64,000 bases of DNA from Deltaproteobacteria bacterium (GCA_029261875.1 JAJDAL010000046.1:53348-117347); one strand, 5' to 3'. Shown: positions 35,045-43,893, counted from the first letter of the stretch. Numbers and translations are program-made. Notes: a model not told the origin generated them from the sequence alone.

Positions 35045-35989
35045 ATGGCGATCGTCGAACGAGACCCCTGGCGCATGCAGTATTTTCGCGACGTCCCGTG
35101 TCCAGACGAAGTCTTCGTTCCGACCGAGGATCCCGACGCCTATCGCCTCTACCCGCAGCATCGCTGGATCTACAACAAGCTGCTGATTGCCGAGACCCAG
35201 GGCCTCGCTTGCGGTCCCCACGGCATCGTTCCGGACCACTTTCCCGTGTTCAGCAAACCCATCTACAACTTGCGCGGAATGGGGATGGAGACCCGGATCT
35301 TTCACGACCTCGATACCTACCTGGAAGGCCGGGACCCGGGCCACATGTGGGTGACCCTGCTCGAAGGCGAGCACTTGAGCTCCGACGTGGCTGTCGTGGA
35401 CGGCGAACCCGTCTGGTGGCGCCACGTGCAGGGTACCCCGTTGGGCGACGCGATGTTCGACCATTGGACCGTGCTCGAGGATCACCGCCCGGAGCTCGAA
35501 GCGGCGAACGGCCAATGGATCCGCGAGAACTTCCGCGACTACACCGGCATGCTCAACCTCGAAACGATCGGCGGAAAGATCATCGAAGGACACCTTCGCT
35601 TCGCGGATCAATGGCCCGATCTCTACGGTCGAGGCTGGGTCGAAGCGTTGGTCGAGCTCTACCAACACAGAAGATGGACTTACTCCGACGATGACCGGCG
35701 CCGCGGTTTCAGCGTGGTGCTGCACGGGAGCCACGGCACCCGCTACCGCTATCCGCCGGCCGAACTGATCGACGAGATTCTGGAAGACCCCCGGGTTTCC
35801 AGCGTCCAGACGACATTCTTCGAGGACAAGGCCCCCGCCCTGCACGCGATGCCTCCCGGGGGGTTCCGCATCGCGATCATCAACTGCTGGGACCTCGACG
35901 CCGGTTGCGCCGCCCGCGAGCGCTTGGCGTTGGCCTTCTGGGCATCTCAACGCCTGATACGAAAGCCGCGCCGAGCCCGGCGCTCGTGA
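35045..35989 (+). CDS. Predicted ATP-grasp-like protein, first gene of a hydrolase/ligase cluster
   Basis: 314 aa. The middle reads like a diverged ATP-grasp fold: an ATP-binding Lys segment FPVFSKPIYNLRGMG, an acidic central segment (VTLLEGEHLSSDVAVVDGEP) and a metal-binding-like end (NLETIGGKIIEGHLRFADQ). The name is an inference from the pattern; no exact family is recalled. There is no signal peptide. The stop overlaps the start of the CocE-like gene by GTGA, so the two proteins should be made in equal amounts. The C-terminal Arg-rich tail (RKPRRARRS) exists only because of that overlap. Confidence 0.6.
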   Translation: MAIVERDPWRMQYFRDVPCPDEVFVPTEDPDAYRLYPQHRWIYNKLLIAETQGLACGPHGIVPDHFPVFSKPIYNLRGMGMETRIFHDLDTYLEGRDPGHMWVTLLEGEHLSSDVAVVDGEPVWWRHVQGTPLGDAMFDHWTVLEDHRPELEAANGQWIRENFRDYTGMLNLETIGGKIIEGHLRFADQWPDLYGRGWVEALVELYQHRRWTYSDDDRRRGFSVVLHGSHGTRYRYPPAELIDEILEDPRVSSVQTTFFEDKAPALHAMPPGGFRIAIINCWDLDAGCAARERLALAFWASQRLIRKPRRARRS

Positions 35990-38025
35990 AGATCCTCGAG
36001 CGCTTCCCGCGCGAAGTTCGCGTCATCGAGAACACGTGGATTCCGCTCGCCGATGGCACCCGACTGGCGGCGCGTATCTGGCTCCCCGCGGATGCGGAAC
36101 GCAACCCGGTGCCCGCCATCCTCGAGTACCTCCCCTACCGCAAGCGCGACTTCACGCGCGCCCGCGACGAACCGATGCACCACTACTTCGCCGGCCACGG
36201 CTACGCGAGCGTTCGCGTGGACATCCGCGGCTCGGGCGATTCCGATGGACTGCTCGACGACGAGTACTCCCAGCGCGAGCTCGAGGACGGGCTGGAGGTG
36301 ATCGCGTGGCTGGCGGCACAACCCTGGTGCTCGGGGAAAGTCGGCATGATGGGGATCTCCTGGGGTGGCTTCAATGCGCTGCAGATCGCGGCGCTGCGCC
36401 CCCCCGAGCTCGCGGCGATTCTCACCTTGTGCGCGAGCGATGATCGCTACGCGGACGACGCCCACTACATGGGGGGGTGCCTCCTCAACGAAAATCAGAT
36501 CTGGGGAACGGTGCTGTTCACCATCAACGCGCTACCGCCGGATCCCGAGGTCGTCGGGGACGGCTGGCGCGACGCCTGGCTCGCGCGCCTGCGAAACAAC
36601 AAGCCGTTTCCCGCGGTCTGGCTCAACCATCCGCTCCGCGACGCCTACTGGAAACACGGTTCGGTGTGCGAGGACTTCGCGCGCATCCGCTGTCCCGTGT
36701 ATGCGATCGGCGGTTGGGCCGACGGCTACTCGAACGCCGTCCCCCGCCTGCTGGCGGGGCTCCGCGCGCCGCGGAAGGGATTGATTGGGCCGTGGGCCCA
36801 CACCTTCCCCCACAACGGTATCCCGGGACCGGCGATCGGGTATCTCCAAGAGGCGGTTCGCTGGTGGGATCATTGGCTCAAGGACGAGCCCACCGGAATC
36901 ATGGACGAGCCCATGCTGCGGGTGTGGATGCAGGAGAGCACCGCGCCCGAACCTCTGCACGCGGAGCGCGCCGGTCGCTGGGTCGCGGAGACGGACTGGC
37001 CGAGTCCGCGCATCGAGACCCGCAGCCTGTACCTGACGGTGGGGTCCACCCTCGATGCCGCGCCCGATGGGAGCGCGGTCTTCGATGCTCGCTCGCCCCA
37101 GACCACCGGAATGGTCGGTGGCGACTGGTGCGGTTTCGGAAGCGAGGGCGAGGCGCCCCTCGACCAGCGGCCGGACGACGGGCGCTCGCTCGTGTTCGAT
37201 TCCGCACCGCTGGAGGCGCCCCTCGAGATTCTCGGCGCACCCGTCGTGCGCTTGTCACTCGCGGTGGATCAACCCGTTGCGATGCTGGCCGTGCGTTTGA
37301 ATGACGTGGCGCCCGACGGCACCTCGGAGCGCGTCTCCTTCGGCGTTCAGAATCTGACCCACCTGCGAAGTCACGAACGTCCGGAATCGCTGATTCCGGG
37401 CAAGCGATACACGGTCGAGCTGCAGCTCAACGACATCGCCCACGCGTTCGGTGCCGGGCACAGCCTGCGGCTGGCCGTCTCGACCACCTACTGGCCCATG
37501 GTCTGGCCCTCTCCCGTGCCCGCAACGCTTTCCCTGTTTACCCCCGGTAGCGTGCTGGAGCTTCCGGTGCGCCCACCCGATCCCGCCGACGCTGCCCTGC
37601 GCGAATTCGACGCTCCGGAGGCGGCGAGATCGGAATCCGAACCCGTATCCCTGAAACCCCCGCGCTTCGTACGCTCCATCGAGCGCGACCTGATCAACAA
37701 CGAGGTCGTCTTCCGCCTGCTGAGCGAGGGCGGCGACCTCGAAACCGCCGCCGTCGCGCGAATCGAGGCGATCTCCCTCGACCTGGCGCACACGGTCGAA
37801 CGGCGCTTCGCCATCGACGACACGGACCCGCTCTCGGCTCGGGCCGAGATCGGCGAGCGGGTCATGCTCCGACGCGGCGCCTGGCAGATCGAAGTCGTCA
37901 CCCGCACGCAGCTCAGCGCCGATGCCAAGGAGTTCCGCCTGCAAGCGCGCCTCGAAGCGCGGGAACAGGGCAGCGAGGTGTTCACCCGCGAGTGGGACGA
38001 GCGGATACCGCGAAATCACGTCTGA
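35986..38025 (+). CDS. CocE/NonD-family (S15-type) hydrolase
   Basis: 679 aa from GTG 35986, in GTGA overlap with the upstream stop; an open frame 27 codons longer has no support. The N-terminal alpha/beta-hydrolase domain has the nucleophile elbow GISWGG, the acid in GGWADGYSN and the His in GPWAHTFPH, matching CocE and X-Pro dipeptidyl-peptidase. A beta-jelly-roll follows (about 340-535), with the end ...TTYWPMVWPSP. The C-terminal about 130 residues are an extra beta-rich extension. There is no signal peptide. Members cleave esters or peptide bonds, and the position beside two ATP-grasp enzymes hints at a peptide-like substrate. Confidence 0.85.
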   Translation: MKILERFPREVRVIENTWIPLADGTRLAARIWLPADAERNPVPAILEYLPYRKRDFTRARDEPMHHYFAGHGYASVRVDIRGSGDSDGLLDDEYSQRELEDGLEVIAWLAAQPWCSGKVGMMGISWGGFNALQIAALRPPELAAILTLCASDDRYADDAHYMGGCLLNENQIWGTVLFTINALPPDPEVVGDGWRDAWLARLRNNKPFPAVWLNHPLRDAYWKHGSVCEDFARIRCPVYAIGGWADGYSNAVPRLLAGLRAPRKGLIGPWAHTFPHNGIPGPAIGYLQEAVRWWDHWLKDEPTGIMDEPMLRVWMQESTAPEPLHAERAGRWVAETDWPSPRIETRSLYLTVGSTLDAAPDGSAVFDARSPQTTGMVGGDWCGFGSEGEAPLDQRPDDGRSLVFDSAPLEAPLEILGAPVVRLSLAVDQPVAMLAVRLNDVAPDGTSERVSFGVQNLTHLRSHERPESLIPGKRYTVELQLNDIAHAFGAGHSLRLAVSTTYWPMVWPSPVPATLSLFTPGSVLELPVRPPDPADAALREFDAPEAARSESEPVSLKPPRFVRSIERDLINNEVVFRLLSEGGDLETAAVARIEAISLDLAHTVERRFAIDDTDPLSARAEIGERVMLRRGAWQIEVVTRTQLSADAKEFRLQARLEAREQGSEVFTREWDERIPRNHV

Positions 38026-38034
38026 TTCAGAAAC

Positions 38035-39054
38035 CTAGGCGTCCGGAAAGCGGGCTCGCGCCGCCTCGATGATGCGGCGGAGCAGATCGGCGTGGGACCC
38101 GCCCGCCAGCTCGACCATGTGGGCGAGCTTGCCGTCCCAACACCAGGCCGGGTTCGCGTTGACTTCCATCAGTCGGATCTCCCCGGCGCCATCGGCGCGG
38201 AAGTCGAAACGCGCGTAGTCGCGGAGCTGCAACCGCTCGAACAGCGTGTGGCACCACCCGCTGATGCGTTCGCGAATGGCCGGTTCGAGCTGGGCTTTCC
38301 GGAAACGCACGTCGGTCCAGTAGGGTGAGGCCGGGTCGGTCTTCGAGCCGTAGTCGAGCAGGCGCGGCAGCGAGGGATCGAGCCCGGAATAGTCGACTTC
38401 GAGGACCGGCAGCAGCGTGAGCCCTGTGGCGGGATTGCCGATGACACCGACGCTGAACTCCGCACCGCTCAGGAACTGTTGGACGACCAGATCTGCGTCG
38501 GGCAGCTCGCGCCCCAACCGCTCGACGTAGGCTCGCGCCTGCTCGGCGTCGTGCACGATCGACTCGGGGCGGATCCCGAGGCTGCCGTCGGTCCGGTTGG
38601 GCTTGATGAATGCCGGATACTCGATCGCGGGCAGCGACTGGCCCGGGCGGATGAACACCTCCCGCGGAACCGCGACGCCGTGGGCCTCCGCCACTGCGCG
38701 CACCCACGCCTTGTCACAGCACAGGCCGATCGCCACGGGTCCCGAACCCGAGTAGGGAATCTCGAGCAGCTCGAGGTAGGCGGGCAGGTGCAGCTCACGC
38801 GCGACGTCGTTGCGAAAGCCCGTGTCGCAAAAGTTCAACACGAAGCGCGGGCGCTTGTGCTCCAGCGCTTCGAGCAGGTGTTCGTGATCATTCCAGTACT
38901 CGAACGAGTAGGCGTCGAGTTCAGCCAGCGCCCGCTTGAGTCGCTTCACCTGATCCTCGTCGTCCGCGGTGAAGCGCCCTCCCGGCTTGGTTCGATCCGG
39001 CAGGCGCGGATCGCCGAGCAGAACGCTGACGGGAAACTTCGGACTATCGGACAT
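38035..39054 (-). CDS. D-alanine-D-alanine ligase-like ATP-grasp enzyme
   Basis: 339 aa; the start is ATG 39054, while a GTG one codon upstream is equally spaced from GGGGGTG. The N-domain is followed by an ATP-grasp core with IEYPAFIKPNRTDGSLGI (ATP-binding loop), DLVVQQFLSGAEFSVGVIG and RLMEVNANPAWCWDG (metal-binding Glu and Asn). The family forms amide or peptide bonds through acyl-phosphates. It differs from Ddl at several substrate sites, and no peptidoglycan genes flank it, so a dipeptide or peptide-cap function is likely. Stop codons of this and the CocE gene face each other with only 9 nt between. Confidence 0.82.
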   Translation of the reverse strand: MSDSPKFPVSVLLGDPRLPDRTKPGGRFTADDEDQVKRLKRALAELDAYSFEYWNDHEHLLEALEHKRPRFVLNFCDTGFRNDVARELHLPAYLELLEIPYSGSGPVAIGLCCDKAWVRAVAEAHGVAVPREVFIRPGQSLPAIEYPAFIKPNRTDGSLGIRPESIVHDAEQARAYVERLGRELPDADLVVQQFLSGAEFSVGVIGNPATGLTLLPVLEVDYSGLDPSLPRLLDYGSKTDPASPYWTDVRFRKAQLEPAIRERISGWCHTLFERLQLRDYARFDFRADGAGEIRLMEVNANPAWCWDGKLAHMVELAGGSHADLLRRIIEAARARFPDA

Positions 39055-39163
39055 CACAGCGCTTCACCCCCTTCGCCAACCGTTTACCTAGCCTTCACAC
39101 CCAACCGAGGGACTACATCTGCAACGATCCCCGATCGCCCTCGACAGCGCAGCGCCCAAAGGG

Positions 39164-39345
39164 CTAGCAGCCCGGCCCCTCGCAGGGGAGCGGACAGGCG
39201 TTGCACTTGGGGCCGGGGGCGCTGTTGAAGAGTTGGAACGCGCGACCCAGGTCGCTTCCGCCGATGAATTGGCCGCTGTTGTCGAGGTCGAACATTTGGC
39301 GGTCCGATCGGTCAACATTCGCATCAACATGGTGAAATCCCCTCT
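39164..39345 (-). pseudogene. Broken GGSDLG/Cys-tail mini-gene with lost signal peptide
   Basis: The module frame reads MFDLDNSGQFIGGSDLG, RAFQLFNSAPGPKC, NACPLPCEGPGC and stops at 39164. Upstream lies a leader (AGAGGGG, then ATG at 39330) that resembles the 5' end of the intact mini-gene at 31595-31846: both have AGAGGGG-TTTC-ACCAT followed by GAT-CG-ATG. The signal-peptide stretch of about 80 nt is missing, and the ATG at 39330 now reads a different frame from the module. This looks like an internal out-of-frame deletion. Confidence 0.6.
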
Positions 39346-39399
39346 GCGGTCCGAATATTCACTCGGCCGAGGAGGAACACAAGAAAAAACGCTGGGCGG

Positions 39400-40221
39400 T
39401 CAGGGAACCGCTTGCCTCGAATCGTCGAAGAGCGACGGTCGGGATTGAATCGGCGACTTCTCACGCGTCTGTCGAAATGCGATGAAGATCAGGGCGATCG
39501 CAAGGATTCCGCTCGACAAGGGCAAGGCCTGCCGGAAGGGGACATGTTCGAAGGACGTGTCGCGAAAGTTTTCGATCAGGCCGGTCCCGATACCGATAAG
39601 CGCGATTCCCCATAGCGTTACCTGCCCGGGATAGCGTCGGCGGGAGTAGATCCAGGCCACTGCCGCGGTGGTGGCGATGCCCGCGGCTACGAAATAGAGA
39701 GGCGTCGGGTGGACCGGTAGGGTGTGAGGCGCGTCGATGGGGATCAAGCCTTGGGCGAATTGATTGAACCAAGGTGCGGATCGTTGTTCGAAGGTCACAG
39801 ACCAGGGCATGGTTGTCGCCGATCCGTGGCAACAGGAAGCAACCCAACACCCGACACGGCCGAGGGCGAGACCAAACCCGGCGAATACCGCGGTTGCGTC
39901 GCACCAGCGGCGCAGGGGCAGCGACAGAGCCCGGGCGATCAGTGGCGCGCATACAGCGGCGGCCAGAAGTCCGCCGGGCTGGCGCCCTCCTTGGCGCCCG
40001 GTGACCCATCCTAGATCTGTAAGCAACGCTAGGGGTGAGCTTCCCGTCTCGAGTAGCTGTTCGTAAACTCGCGCACCCAACACAAAGGTGGCGGCGAGCA
40101 ACAACGTCCCCAGCACGACACGGCCACCGGCAAGCCCCTCCTTTCGGGCGAGGCCGGTGCTGCCGGTGAACCAGGTGGCTCCCGCGAGGAGCCACAGTGC
40201 CTCGTAGGCGTATTCAGCCAT
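39400..40221 (-). CDS. Prolipoprotein diacylglyceryl transferase-like (Lgt-like) membrane protein
   Basis: 273 aa from ATG 40221, which begins 5 nt after the preceding stop; the frame is open further upstream. Six or seven hydrophobic segments are seen. GLALGRVGCWVASCCHG matches the Lgt signature block, and HPTPLYF the HPxQLYE block, with ENFRD further on. Lgt attaches diacylglycerol to the lipobox Cys at the inner membrane. Here the Gly-Asn of the usual signature is replaced by Gly-Cys and the block has Cys pairs, so the substrate may be different. It is probably co-transcribed with the dockerin gene. Confidence 0.78.
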   Translation of the reverse strand: MAEYAYEALWLLAGATWFTGSTGLARKEGLAGGRVVLGTLLLAATFVLGARVYEQLLETGSSPLALLTDLGWVTGRQGGRQPGGLLAAAVCAPLIARALSLPLRRWCDATAVFAGFGLALGRVGCWVASCCHGSATTMPWSVTFEQRSAPWFNQFAQGLIPIDAPHTLPVHPTPLYFVAAGIATTAAVAWIYSRRRYPGQVTLWGIALIGIGTGLIENFRDTSFEHVPFRQALPLSSGILAIALIFIAFRQTREKSPIQSRPSLFDDSRQAVP

Positions 40222-40226
40222 CTTTA

Positions 40227-41432
40227 CTAGAGCGATACCGCTTGGAGCCACGGCTCCAAGATGTTCTTGATTTGACCTGTACTCATGGAGGACATGGCGT
40301 CGTGGAAGTTCTGGCCGAAAAGGACTGTCACCAGATTTCCAACATTGCCGCAGCGTGGATACTGCGAGTGGTTGAAGGCTACGCCCATAAGCCACACGTC
40401 GTCTGCGTTGAACGATCCGTTGCCATCGACATCCGCGCAGTCCCTGAGGTTTCCGCTGGCACAGCCGGTCACGACGCCACATCCGCCGCTGAGGGCTAGG
40501 GAAGCTCGCGACACGTCTGCGCCGTCGAAGTCTCCATCATTGTCGACATCGCCGCAGATGGTTCCCCCCATGGCACCCGAAAACAAATCGTTCACCGCAA
40601 TGCTGGTGACGCGGTCGGCCTCCAGCTTCACCGACGCGATCAAACTCTGATCGTTCGCCACATAGTACTCGGGCCGACAGATGGGGAATCCGCCATTTCC
40701 CGCCGAATACTCGAGATACTCATCGACCAGTCGCGCGTCGACGAAGAGCTCGACCATGTTCGACCCCGGAAGGTCTTGGTCGTAAGCCAGGCTCCGGACT
40801 TCGATTCCGTCCCAATTGACAGACGTGTCGAAGCTGATTCCCAATACGTTGAAGATCTCGACGTCGTCCATGCTGATTCCCATGCCCAGGCGATCGATTT
40901 CGCGAGCGAAGGGGAAGTCCCTGCAGTTCGCCCACGCCAGCTGAAGCATGCCTGCAATGAAATAGGAGTCGTTAGAATGGTTGGGGCAATAGTCTCCGCC
41001 CATGCCGCGGTAGGTATGCCAAAACTCTCCAAAACGGTTCTGCGCTTCCCAGCCGCAGGCGTAGTAGTTGTAGAGGTCCCAGACAGTGGAACTCGTGGCG
41101 CCCTGGATCTCGCTCGGCGTCGCCCCGCGATTGAGGATGTTCCACGCCAGGTAGTTGGCGTATTTTGCGAGGTAACCCTCGGTAGTCATCCCCACATGGG
41201 TCTTGAGCTTCACGTTCGTGCTGCTGCCGCCAATCAGGTCGACGCAGGTTTTGGTCTCGACATACGATCGAGCCACCAACTCAGCGGTGCCCGACCCCAT
41301 AGGGTCGGCGGTTAGATAGGTGTCGCCTTCGGTCTTGGTCACCGTTGTAAGGCACCCGCTGTGCGCTTCCTCGGCGCCGAAAGACAGCATCGCAAAAAGG
41401 ACAATCACCAGGTGAGGTCTTGCCATGATCAT
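40227..41432 (-). CDS. Secreted protein with C-terminal dockerin-like calcium repeats
   Basis: 401 aa from ATG 41432, with GAGGAG 6 nt upstream. Signal peptide (HLVIVLFAMLSFGAEEAHS). The central about 250 residues have scattered Trp/Tyr/Cys and no recognised family. Two dockerin-type calcium motifs follow (GDVDNDGDFDGADVSRASLAL and CADVDGNGSFNADDVWLMG), separated by a Cys-rich loop. The final about 60 residues are Val/Phe-rich. Dockerins bind cohesin modules in other bacteria; none is visible in the window, so the repeats may only be calcium-stabilising. The Lgt-like gene follows after 5 nt. Confidence 0.8.
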   Translation of the reverse strand: MIMARPHLVIVLFAMLSFGAEEAHSGCLTTVTKTEGDTYLTADPMGSGTAELVARSYVETKTCVDLIGGSSTNVKLKTHVGMTTEGYLAKYANYLAWNILNRGATPSEIQGATSSTVWDLYNYYACGWEAQNRFGEFWHTYRGMGGDYCPNHSNDSYFIAGMLQLAWANCRDFPFAREIDRLGMGISMDDVEIFNVLGISFDTSVNWDGIEVRSLAYDQDLPGSNMVELFVDARLVDEYLEYSAGNGGFPICRPEYYVANDQSLIASVKLEADRVTSIAVNDLFSGAMGGTICGDVDNDGDFDGADVSRASLALSGGCGVVTGCASGNLRDCADVDGNGSFNADDVWLMGVAFNHSQYPRCGNVGNLVTVLFGQNFHDAMSSMSTGQIKNILEPWLQAVSL

Positions 41433-41855
41433 CTTTTTCTCCTCATTTCCCGCTGCGAAGCGGGACGAATCTCACCGCCCGATCGTGAGTCGTACCTATT
41501 CGCGGAACGCGTGTTACACGTCCTTGGGAATCCAGGGAACGGGAGAGCCTTCGGGAGTTACGAGTTGCGTACCGATCGGGAGCCGCCGGGCGCGCCATGT
41601 CAAGGTTTGTCAGGAGTTGTTAGGAATTGTCCGTTTCCAAGATTCAAGAGATGGTGCACGGTCGCGCAGCCAAGCGTTGCTATGCGTTAACCGAGCGGAT
41701 GGACTCGAATTCGAGTTCACGAGGGTTGCTCTGCGCCACCTGCGCAATCGTGGACAATGAGCCGGAGTGCGATCGCCTGGGCCCGACGAGCGCTTCAGTG
41801 ACCTAGCACAGCACGACCGCGTTGGGCCCGAATTCCTAGTCACCTCTGGATACGA
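41433..41855. other. Intergenic region between the dockerin gene and tRNA-Gly
   Basis: 423 nt without a convincing gene. Around 41605-41640 the plus strand has a run of near-repeats at about 10-nt spacing (TTTGTCAGGA, GTTGTTAGGA, ATTGTCCG). This may be a regulatory array but is short. Confidence 0.4.
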
Positions 41856-41890
41856 GAAAGCCCCGCCGAGCTAAACACTCAGCGGGACTT
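41856..41890 (-). terminator. Rho-independent terminator of tRNA-Gly
   Basis: On the minus strand GTCCCGCTGAG pairs with CTCGGCGGGGC across the loop TGTTTAG (one mismatch), followed by TTTCT. It lies 10 nt after the tRNA 3' end in the direction of its transcription. Confidence 0.75.
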
Positions 41891-41899
41891 CGAATAAAG

Positions 41900-41975
41900 T
41901 GGAGCACGAGACCGGACTCGAACCGGCGACCCCCACGTTGGCAACGTGGCGCTCTACCAACTGAGCTACTCGTGC
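41900..41975 (-). tRNA. tRNA-Gly (anticodon GCC)
   Basis: 76 nt with all arms: acceptor GCACGAG pairing with CTCGTGC, D arm GCTCAGTTGGTAGAGC, anticodon stem CCACG pairing with CGTGG around the loop TTGCCAA (anticodon GCC), and T arm with GGTTCGAGTCC. The discriminator is T and the 3' CCA is encoded (41902-41900). A terminator hairpin follows. Confidence 0.95.
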
Positions 41976-42117
41976 AGAGGCACACGGGTGTAAGCGAGGT
42001 CGGGCGGTTCGTCAAGCAGGCCTTGGGGTCGATCCGCAGGATCGCGGAGGCCCGACACCTGGGCCGCGGGGCTGGGGGACAGTAGAATTCGGGTCTTCGG
42101 TTGCAGAAGGAGAAGGA

Positions 42118-42558
42118 ATGGCGCTGCCGACGATTCTCATGGCGGAAGACGACCCCGACGACCAGGTGCTGCTGCGCGAGGCCCTGGAGGAGTCGGACAC
42201 CGAGGGCGATCTGCGCTTCGTGGGGGATGGCCAGGAGCTGCTGGACTACCTGCGGGCTAGCGCCTCGGGTGATGTGATTTCACCACGACCCAGACTGATT
42301 CTGCTGGATCTCAACATGCCGCGAAAAGACGGTCGGGAAGCGTTGGTGGAGGTGAAGGCCGACCCGGAATTCCGACGCATTCCCGTGGTAGTGGTCTCGA
42401 CTTCGGCGAGCCCCGAGGACGTTTTCCTCTCCTACGACCACGGCGCCAGCTCGTTCGTCACCAAGCCCGCCAGCTTCGATGGACTCGTGGATCTGATGAA
42501 CACCATCGGGGAATATTGGTTCGAAACCGTGCGGCTCCCGAACGCCCACAACCACTAG
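42118..42558 (+). CDS. Single-domain response regulator (Rcp1/CheY-like)
   Basis: 146 aa. An exact AAGGAGAAGGA precedes the ATG. A receiver domain fills the protein: the acidic pair is in MAEDDPDDQ, the phospho-acceptor Asp in LILLDLNMP, the Thr/Ser switch in VVVSTSA and the Lys in VTKPAS. There is no output domain, so it works by protein contact, as with phytochrome-linked Rcp1 or CheY. It lies just after tRNA-Gly and runs into the UDP-sugar dehydrogenase gene; no kinase is adjacent. Confidence 0.9.
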   Translation: MALPTILMAEDDPDDQVLLREALEESDTEGDLRFVGDGQELLDYLRASASGDVISPRPRLILLDLNMPRKDGREALVEVKADPEFRRIPVVVVSTSASPEDVFLSYDHGASSFVTKPASFDGLVDLMNTIGEYWFETVRLPNAHNH

Positions 42559-42567
42559 GTCCCGCGC

Positions 42568-43893
42568 TCAGAGCTTACGCACCCGTTCGCGTCCCTCGGT
42601 CACATTGCGCGTGGCGTTGCGGGTGTCGAACACGCGCTGGGTTTTCTCAACCACCCGGTCGTAATCGACGGAGGTGTGGTCGGTAATGATCACGACCGCA
42701 TCGGACGTGGCCAGTGCTTCGTCGGTCAAGTCCGTGCACTTGAGCGTATCGCCATCGATCTGAATCTCGCGCACGTGGGGATCGTGGAACGAGATGTCTG
42801 CGCCCTTGTCGCGCAGCAGCCGGATGACGTCGAGTGCCGGTGATTCCCGCATGTCGGACACGTCTTTCTTGTACGCGACTCCCAGGATCATGACCCGCGA
42901 ACCGTTCACCGCCAGACAATCTTCGTTCAACATGTCGGCGATCTTGCTCGCCACGTAACCGGGCATCTGGGTGTTGATCTCGGTGGCGAGATCGATGAAG
43001 CGCGCTGGGAAATTCAGGGACTTCATCTTCCAGGCCAGATACGTGGGATCCACGGGAATGCAGTGACCGCCCAGTCCCGGTCCCGGCAAGAACTTCATGA
43101 AGCCGTAGGGTTTGGTGGCCGCGGCCTCGATGACTTCCCAGACGTCGAGCCCCAGGCGATTGCACATGAGCGCGACTTCATTCGCGAGGCCGATGTTGAT
43201 GGCGCGGAACGTATTCTCGAGCAGCTTCACCATCTCGGCACTCTGGGACGAGGAGACCCGCACGACCTGGTCGAAGATCGTCTGATACAAGCGCGCGGCC
43301 AGCTCCGTGCAAAGGGGCGTATCCCCGCCCACGACCTTGGGAACGGTCCTTACCTGAAAATCGCGATTCGCGGGATCGATGCGCTCAGGGGCGAATGCGA
43401 CGGCGAAATCCGAACCCGCGCGCAGGCCGGTGGATTCGAGCATCGGCACGAACAGATCGTGGGTGGTTCCCGGATACGTCGTGCTGCCGAGCACCACCAG
43501 CTGCCCCGTGCGAAGTCGCTTGCGGATGTCTTCGAGAGCGCCCGCGATGTGGGAGAGGTCCGGGTCCTTGCTGCGCGTCAAGGGCGTCGGCACACAGACG
43601 TTGATGCAGTCGACGACGGAAAGATCCGAGAAGTCCATCGAGGCTTCGAGCACGCCGTTGGCCCGCGCCTGGGCGACGTCCTCTTCGGTGACATCTTCGA
43701 TATAGGATTTGCCTTCCTGGACGCTTCGCACCTTCTCGGGATCGAGGTCGAACCCAGTGACGCGAAAGCCCGCCTTGGCAAATTCAACGGCGAGCGGAAG
43801 CCCGACATATCCCAGACCCACCACACCGATCCGCGCTTTGCGCGAATCGATGAGACCCCCCAGCTCACTCAGCCGGCTTGCCTGTTCGCTCAT
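42568..43893 (-). CDS. UDP-N-acetyl-D-hexosamine 6-dehydrogenase-type nucleotide-sugar dehydrogenase
   Basis: 441 aa. N-terminal Rossmann GLGYVGLPLA, the middle domain with LLENTFRAINIGLANE, the catalytic Cys in GPGLGGHCIPVDP, and the C-terminal domain GVAYKKDVSDMRESPA. This is the WbpA/WecC layout: NAD-dependent oxidation of a UDP-sugar C6 to the uronic acid for surface polysaccharide. The exact sugar is not readable. Its start overlaps the pgsA stop by ATGA, and the gene ends 9 nt from the receiver protein gene, convergent with it. Confidence 0.92.
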   Translation of the reverse strand: MSEQASRLSELGGLIDSRKARIGVVGLGYVGLPLAVEFAKAGFRVTGFDLDPEKVRSVQEGKSYIEDVTEEDVAQARANGVLEASMDFSDLSVVDCINVCVPTPLTRSKDPDLSHIAGALEDIRKRLRTGQLVVLGSTTYPGTTHDLFVPMLESTGLRAGSDFAVAFAPERIDPANRDFQVRTVPKVVGGDTPLCTELAARLYQTIFDQVVRVSSSQSAEMVKLLENTFRAINIGLANEVALMCNRLGLDVWEVIEAAATKPYGFMKFLPGPGLGGHCIPVDPTYLAWKMKSLNFPARFIDLATEINTQMPGYVASKIADMLNEDCLAVNGSRVMILGVAYKKDVSDMRESPALDVIRLLRDKGADISFHDPHVREIQIDGDTLKCTDLTDEALATSDAVVIITDHTSVDYDRVVEKTQRVFDTRNATRNVTEGRERVRKL

